Shown here: piece by piece, positions 58,001-64,000 of the stretch | Numbering within the stretch: position 1 is the stretch's first letter | Layout: each line of letters opens with the position of its first letter | NCBI RefSeq assembly: GCF_910592395.1 | Contig: NC_088320.1 | Location: forward strand, 248,001-312,000 | Length of the DNA: 64,000 bases | Source of the DNA: Lineus longissimus | Lineage: Eukaryota; Nemertea; Pilidiophora; Heteronemertea; Lineidae | Reading direction: 5' to 3' | Notes under the pieces: model-generated | Database searches by the model: none | The model's input: the letters and a program-made list of their open reading frames with translations, nothing else | What the model was told of the DNA's origin: nothing | Made by a program: the position numbers and the translations under genes

Positions 58001-61000
58001 CTATGAGTGAATGCATTGTATTGGTCCTGAATGCAACATCTTTCGACGCGTTTTAATACCTCATGATTATTGTTGGCAACTTTGTGCATAATCTCTTTGT
58101 ATGTATTTGGCGAAGTACCAGAATAATAAACACTGCTGTGAAAGTAAAAGTAACTTGCTTCGTCGGCATATCCAGCATTTACTATATTTATCGAGCAGAT
58201 CATTGATCAATCTGAACCCCTCAATGACACCATGATGCCACGAAGATGTTTTAAACACGATGATAGATTGCATGATCGTAAAATATACTATCTACTTCCA
58301 GTCACAGCACATCACGAAGGCCTAGGCCTACTTAACGCACGAGTGTCTTTTGTAGAATTTCTGCCAATTCCCCACGGATTTCTTTACACACAATGCATCA
58401 TTATTTCTGTTTTTATTCTCTGATCTGATGAATCGCTCGCGGCTTCAAGTAGGCAGGCCATCTCATGAAAATGTGTCAGGCTATTCATTTGTAGTTGTGC
58501 TGTGATTTATTTAAAAGTGTTTATCCACAATATTGTTGTTGTAAAAAAGCATTCACCACGCATGCGCCCCACCGAGCACCCGGTGAAATATCACAATGCC
58601 CGATGATGGTCATTATTTTCCGTGACCACGCGAGTGATCAGGAGATAAGAGCAGACGAGAATGACATCCCCCTGGATAGGAGACAAAGAATGGTCCAATC
58701 AGAACAGGACTTCTCATCGTTGGACATTACCAAGATATCCCAACATATCGGCCTACCCATTTTTTTCATTTTTCGGTCTTACACAGCATAGTACACACTG
58801 ACGTGTCCTACATCAAAATGTATTGACAAGATTAGGCTTTCTGTCAGCTTGACAAACGATGTGTTCAACATCATCGCTAAAATCTAGGCCTATTCGATTC
58901 TTTATTTCAAGTGTCAAATTTTTCACGAACAGCGTAGGCCTTTAACAAATTGCTATTATTCCAATTCTCTCGGAAGTAAGACTTTAAAACTAGAGGAGGT
59001 TTACTAAAATCCGCAAATATGTTAAATTACAATTTACATGCTGTGGATTATGATAGTTAAGCCTCTATCGGCTTATCGACTCAAGCCACATTTATGTTTG
59101 TCAGATGATCAATGGCATCACACAGTCTCTGCACCGTGTTGCGTTTTGAAGTGGAAACCAGTGTGAACTTGACTTTAGGCCACACGTCAGCCATTTTGCC
59201 AGTCTGTAGAACACTGGCGGGGACACAAGATAGACTTGTTTCACCATGCAGTCATGTCGTCTTGAGGTGATCTACGTGTTGTGATTCTCAGATGCGTTAC
59301 GCCCCTCCTTGAATTGAGATTCGCAAAATGGCGGACGGATGTGTTCAACGTAAGAAATCACACGGGAGGCGGGTTTAAGGTGCAAGCTTAACATGGATTT
59401 CATCTAACCCTGCAAAGTTGTTTTAGATTCTTGCCAAGAATGCTTCAGTATGGTATTCCTAAAAGGAGAGCTTCAAAAGCACCCTGCTATAACAAGTCTC
59501 TAAATACATGTACTGTCCCACTACCAAATCATTCACACTACAAACAATGCCTAAACCATGGGAGACGCAGGCTAAGCCAGACATTACAATCCAAGATATG
59601 TCTACACAGGCAGCAGAAGCCTATTCTCAGACATCAATATAATACAGTAGAATTGATATTTCAAAATATTTAACTGCTTTGCTAACTTGGCACGTGCTAG
59701 CTAATAGTAAAGGCAGCACAACATGCCCCGTTTGACAACTTTCAATGGAAATCGTTGCAGGAAACCCATATTAATCATAAACCACGATTAATAACTAATC
59801 CGGTTGAACCAGAGGGTACAAAATTTTGGGAGTTAGTGGTATTGCAGACTTGGTAAGCTTACTACATGTATGTCGTTCTGTCTGATGGAACGCCCTTTAG
59901 AGCTTTAATCTATTCAAGACAACTCCCATCATAATGTTGGCTCATGAGCATTGAGGACATCTCGGGAACAACCATATACAATCATACAAATGCGCTGGCA
60001 ACTCAAAGTTTGAAAATGTTGCTTGGAATACAGTCGTGGACATCCTAATACTGCTACAGAATACTACTCAAGTGAGCACGTTGTGTTGTTATACCGGAAA
60101 CAATCTTTAAAAAAGCTTTTTTTCTGACTATGTCATGTTGTTTGCATATCTCGTAAACAGGCAGTGGAATAAGCCTAGCTATTCCTGATGTGACTGAGAA
60201 AGCGCGCCGAGCACCATGGGCAAGATGGCCTTGGTTGGCTTGAGCCCCTTGTTCAAACTTGAGCACTCATAATAACACGGAAAGCTCCCTGTTCAAACCC
60301 AGCCATGGACGACTAAAGGCCACACAAACATTACATAACTGGCTAGCATGTTTAACATGTTTAAAGGGGTTTGGGGTATTAGGCATTGTGATGTGCTAGC
60401 AGGACTCCTCGTATCGGAAGTGACATGAAGATTCGTCATACAGAGCAAGTGTCATGGTCAAGCATCGGGAGGTTCCAAGCAAGTCAGCCAATGTCCGTCC
60501 TCAGAGTATGCTAAGGTCCGTCTTCAGAGTACGCTGAGGTCCGTCTGAAAGGCAAACAGATAAAAAGTCTTGCAATGGCTTTGTGTCCTCGGTCGGTCCA
60601 AGGATGCTCTATTTTAGAATCAGTCCTTGGTTAGTTTGAGGTTGATAGAACTAACCAAATGATGTCGTAAACGAGTCAAGCTTTGAAAGTGTGATTTCTA
60701 TTTAGTATACGAGTCAAACCATGCCACTGAAGCGGCCTCCATCGTCCTTTCTTCCACCACCAACGTCCAAGGTCCGCGGTTTCTATAGCACTATACGCTA
60801 AAGATCCGTGGTTGAACCATCCATGCTCGGTGAAAACCTTGCAAAATCTCAAACTGTGACTAAGTCCCCATTGCATTTCTCTGTCTCAAACCTCAAATCC
60901 GCCTTAAGCGGGATAAAACGGATAAAAAGTCCACAGGACGGTATTTTTAATTTCTTCCAATCGGTATCACCAGGATAATTGACAGTAAGGTGCCCAGGGC

Positions 61001-62409
61001 TGTTGCCATTTATTGCTAAATGTTTTGTGCTGTTGTTTTGAGTCTGAGAAATATATCATATGCTTGGGGCTGTTGGTTTTTTATCAGTTTAATTCAGTGA
61101 TACTATATGATATTCATACGTTGGTATGCTTTAGCCTAATTGGTTGATCGGGGATCTGCACTTTAAGAGAGCAATCATCTGGAGAAAACTCGATGTGGGC
61201 ACGGAGGATATCGGTTTACCTCAAGGCACTGAATATGACAACACTATTTGAAATAGAATGTTCTGTTCTAGTGTTGGAGCAAGGAGGTTCTAGTTTAAAA
61301 CTTGCTTGGTTAGAGATGGTTAAAAAACAGGCTCTGCCAGCGAGCTTAAATCAAAATCAAAATCAAATATGCGTTACTGTATATGTCGTCTAGCTTTCCT
61401 TCCCAGATCAGCACGAACTTTATCATCGGTAAACCTGGACCTTTATCAACCGTGGTGCGCCTGCTACCAAGCTGTACGGTAGTTTGAAAGAGAATCATGA
61501 GCTCACATGCGACAGGGACCTGGAAACGAGATATGTTTTGCCAAGAACAAACAATATCCAATCGATGAGGATTCGAAGCCAAGGCACTGAGGAACACTTC
61601 TGTGTATGACATCTCATAACCAGGCATTTCACACATCTACATGTTATCAACACCACATTATGACGTCTGGCCGTCCCTAACACGCTTTGTTCCATAACTC
61701 GAACATAGTTCTCACATCTCAGCAACATGAGGCCAATGAAAGTAGTACTCCATCTGAGTAAAAACTCGTGTTATGAATCTTTCATGTTAGTTGTGTCATA
61801 AAGAACAACACCGTCATTGATCTGCTGGAGAAATAAATCACTGCTAGGATTGGCGAGTTACAGAGATAGGCGAGTTACAGAGATAGGCAGGGCGGGTAAA
61901 TGTTGTTTTTTATGGTAACACCAGCTCCAGCAGGGCCGCAACAGGGACTTTAGAAAAGACAACACTTCTCACTGCTATAAACTGGACACTATGTACTGTG
62001 CCCTGCTGAGGAGTTGGCAACATACTGGTCAAAGCTCTACATATGATGTCCACTTAGTGCATTGTATCGTCACGCAACTGGCAGTGGCGCTTGGTGGTCA
62101 TTTCGAATGTTATCTTCCTACCATGTAAATCTCAAGCCATTCTTGTCCCTTTAAGGAAATTCCGCTAGACCCGAGAAGCTTACTTTTTATTGAAACTGGC
62201 ACTTTGCCCGCTCGATCAGTTACTATTATACAGTAGCATAAATCAACTCGGAAATGTATTTTTCACCGGAAGATATTATATTATCTTGCTTACAATGGTC
62301 AGCTCAATCTGGTATCTTCAATCTGTGCCGCAAATCTATTCACAGATGTGTCGCGCGGCAGATGTTGCAGTGTCACAGGTAATCTTGGGGTCTGACAATA
62401 GGATTGAGT
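58001..62409. other. Long region without recognised genes
   Basis: Only short frames without known motifs. Small local duplications occur at about 60485-60550 (GGTCCGTC..CAGAGTA) and 61850-61885 (GCGAGTTACAGAGATAG twice). A B-box-like fragment lies near 60290. Confidence 0.5.
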
Positions 62410-62545
62410 GGTCAGCGCGTGAAAGAAAACTCGGGGCATCTCATTGGATCAATTATGATGGCAGCACCGGTGAAGTAGGATTGAGAGCTTCTGATTGGAT
62501 CAACCACGATGATTGCATTGGTGAAGCAGGATGAGAGCGTCTGAT
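62410..62545. repeat. Dispersed repeat with GATTGG-containing subunits, copy 2
   Basis: Units containing TTGGATCAA..ATGAT, then GCA..GGTGAAG.AGGAT(TG)AGAG(C), in tandem and clearly related to 57862-58000. Confidence 0.6.
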
Positions 62546-62836
62546 ATGGTTAATTTTTGGCCAAAATGACTTTGAAATTTATTTCGAACCACCTAACCAA
62601 ACCATCCAAAATGATCGACTAGCATTTGCAGACAGCTCTCCAGACACGTTTGCTATATGAGCTGCCTGCGGTAAACCGACCTACCATATTATGACCCCAG
62701 GAGCCTGAATAATTGACTGCAAAATATTGCGAAACTTGGGTAAAGTGAGTTCAAGTGAGCTACTACCGTATATTCTGTAAGCTTGTAAACTGGGATTCGA
62801 TGTTCATTTTGTAAGCTGCCCATTCTGTCAATTTCA

Positions 62837-63196
62837 GTGTGGCACGTACGGCACTTTATCAATAATGTGGTGTGCTTCAGACACATACTTGTATTTTATA
62901 CAAGGGGGCTGTTCGCCCTGGAGTTGTTGGTAACATTACTTTCCCTCATGGGACTAGACTTCAAGCCAGGAGCGATCGTGACGTACCGTCATCTGATGTC
63001 TGGTTGGTTTTCGGTAGGAGCCGAGAAGCCTCCCATACCCAACGTGCTCTTTATGAAGGATAGCCAAACCATAAACATTAGTTGGGGACCTAACCACAAA
63101 TGGCAATCAGTGCAGTCGAAAGTAGACCTGGAGCACCCCGTTGACAAATTCCCTCCAACTACATACAGGGTGTTAATGAAAACATTGGCCCATTGA
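62837..63196 (+). CDS. Possible exon with fibronectin-III-like start
   Basis: A 119-codon frame preceded by an acceptor-like TGTCAATTTCAG at 62827-62838. It contains a hydrophobic stretch (LFALELLVTLLSLMG) and then EKPPIPNVLFMKDSQTINIS followed by W, which has the spacing of the first strands of an FN3 domain (Pro-Pro, Val, Ile-Ser-Trp). No partner exon is identified, and the rest of an FN3 fold is not evident. It may be a chance frame or an isolated exon of a gene to the right. Confidence 0.2.
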   Translation: MWHVRHFINNVVCFRHILVFYTRGLFALELLVTLLSLMGLDFKPGAIVTYRHLMSGWFSVGAEKPPIPNVLFMKDSQTINISWGPNHKWQSVQSKVDLEHPVDKFPPTTYRVLMKTLAH

Positions 63197-64000
63197 AATC
63201 CCTGATACCTTTTGTCCAGAATGACAACGATTATGTCAGTTGTACCCATAAAGAAGAAGTGCCAAAAGCGAACTCCTTCTCAGAGCGGCTTCTTATCTGA
63301 AATAATACCACTGCATAAAGGTGAAAGCCATTTTGGTCAATACTTTGATACGTAAAACTGAGCCATGTTTTAAAGAACACCCAGTATGTATGTAGAGGTA
63401 CCAGATGTTGGTTACACGTCTATAGGGAGGCGCTAACTGTACATTAGAGGAAAATCAATCGTCATATATACTTGTTCTCCTTCTGTGCTATTGAAATATG
63501 TTGTCTACATACCACAGTGTGACAAGCAAGCACCACTCCAGATCGTCTGCCTACTTAAATCACATACTCTATCGAAGTCACGTTGTGTGGGTTACACATT
63601 AATTGGATGGTAGAAAAAAACAGACTTTAGCTTTTTATCACCAAATTCGACTCGGTTTACGATCTACTAATGGATGAGTGGAGACCACTAGGCCCTCCTT
63701 GTTCCTGCCCCACATCGTGTCTTCCTTTAACAGGACGTTATAGCTTCATGGAATCGTTAGGTCATTTCATCTCAATGAGATGAACCGAGCCTCATGTTCT
63801 TTTCTTGCCGTTCCTTGTTAAGCCATATACCAAGTGCCTTCAATGCTCCCTTATGACACGGCTTCAGCGGACCAGCAAATGTCTTCATTGTGGAAACATA
63901 TACAAGAACACAATTACATTGTGTTCTTGTTTAATGGCTCAGCTAAGGCTTTGATTGTTGTGGTATTTCTCGTCTCGAAAATGAGTCAATGGTTTGTTAT
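63197..64000. other. Right edge, nothing recognised
   Basis: No coding or RNA feature supported. Confidence 0.5.

Overview
The window looks like nuclear DNA of a marine invertebrate animal. It carries multi-exon genes with GT-AG introns, metazoan protein families, a BEL/Pao LTR retrotransposon, tRNA-derived SINE remnants and many minisatellites. The frequent TAGGCCTA-type words and the run of beta-1,3-galactosyltransferase genes would fit an echinoderm, hemichordate or similar deuterostome. That placement is a guess from habit, not a demonstration. The host genes I could join exon by exon keep reading frame across every junction.

Layout. 1-3660, minus strand: an Abl-interactor (Abi) gene, without its SH3 exon, which lies left of the window. 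About 4850-7330: degenerate minisatellite, interrupted at 5859-6490 by a 56-bp satellite built on an 18-bp perfect palindrome. 7861-11897, minus: a complete HIBCH gene (8 coding exons, 390 aa) carrying several internal tandem duplications, two of which copy an exon boundary. 13093-15810: two more copies of the palindromic satellite in the opposite orientation, sharing about 400 bp of flank. 17201-30647, minus: a complete separase gene (22 coding exons, 2521 aa) with the His/Cys catalytic dyad and candidate autocleavage sites. 33231-34262, 35665-36774 and 40086-41195, all minus: three GT31 beta-1,3-glycosyltransferase genes with uninterrupted coding regions. 41265-42870: a 28-bp C-rich minisatellite just upstream of the third. 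45678-50900: a BEL/Pao element inserted in minus orientation, with a 5-bp target duplication and two internal lesions. 53921-54298, plus: a PRR15-like gene. From 54300 to 64000 I see almost no convincing coding sequence.

The genes are unrelated housekeeping or signalling functions: actin regulation, valine catabolism, sister-chromatid separation and glycan synthesis. Only the GT31 genes form a family cluster.

The most unusual structure is in the BEL element. A 44-nt 3' half of a tRNA-Asp-like molecule, beginning at the first base of the anticodon loop and ending in CCA, sits at a pol deletion. It is oriented exactly as if the tRNA had primed minus-strand cDNA from inside pol. Also notable are the palindromic satellite in a mobile-element-like setting and the tandem arrays that multiply a splice donor and a stop codon of HIBCH.
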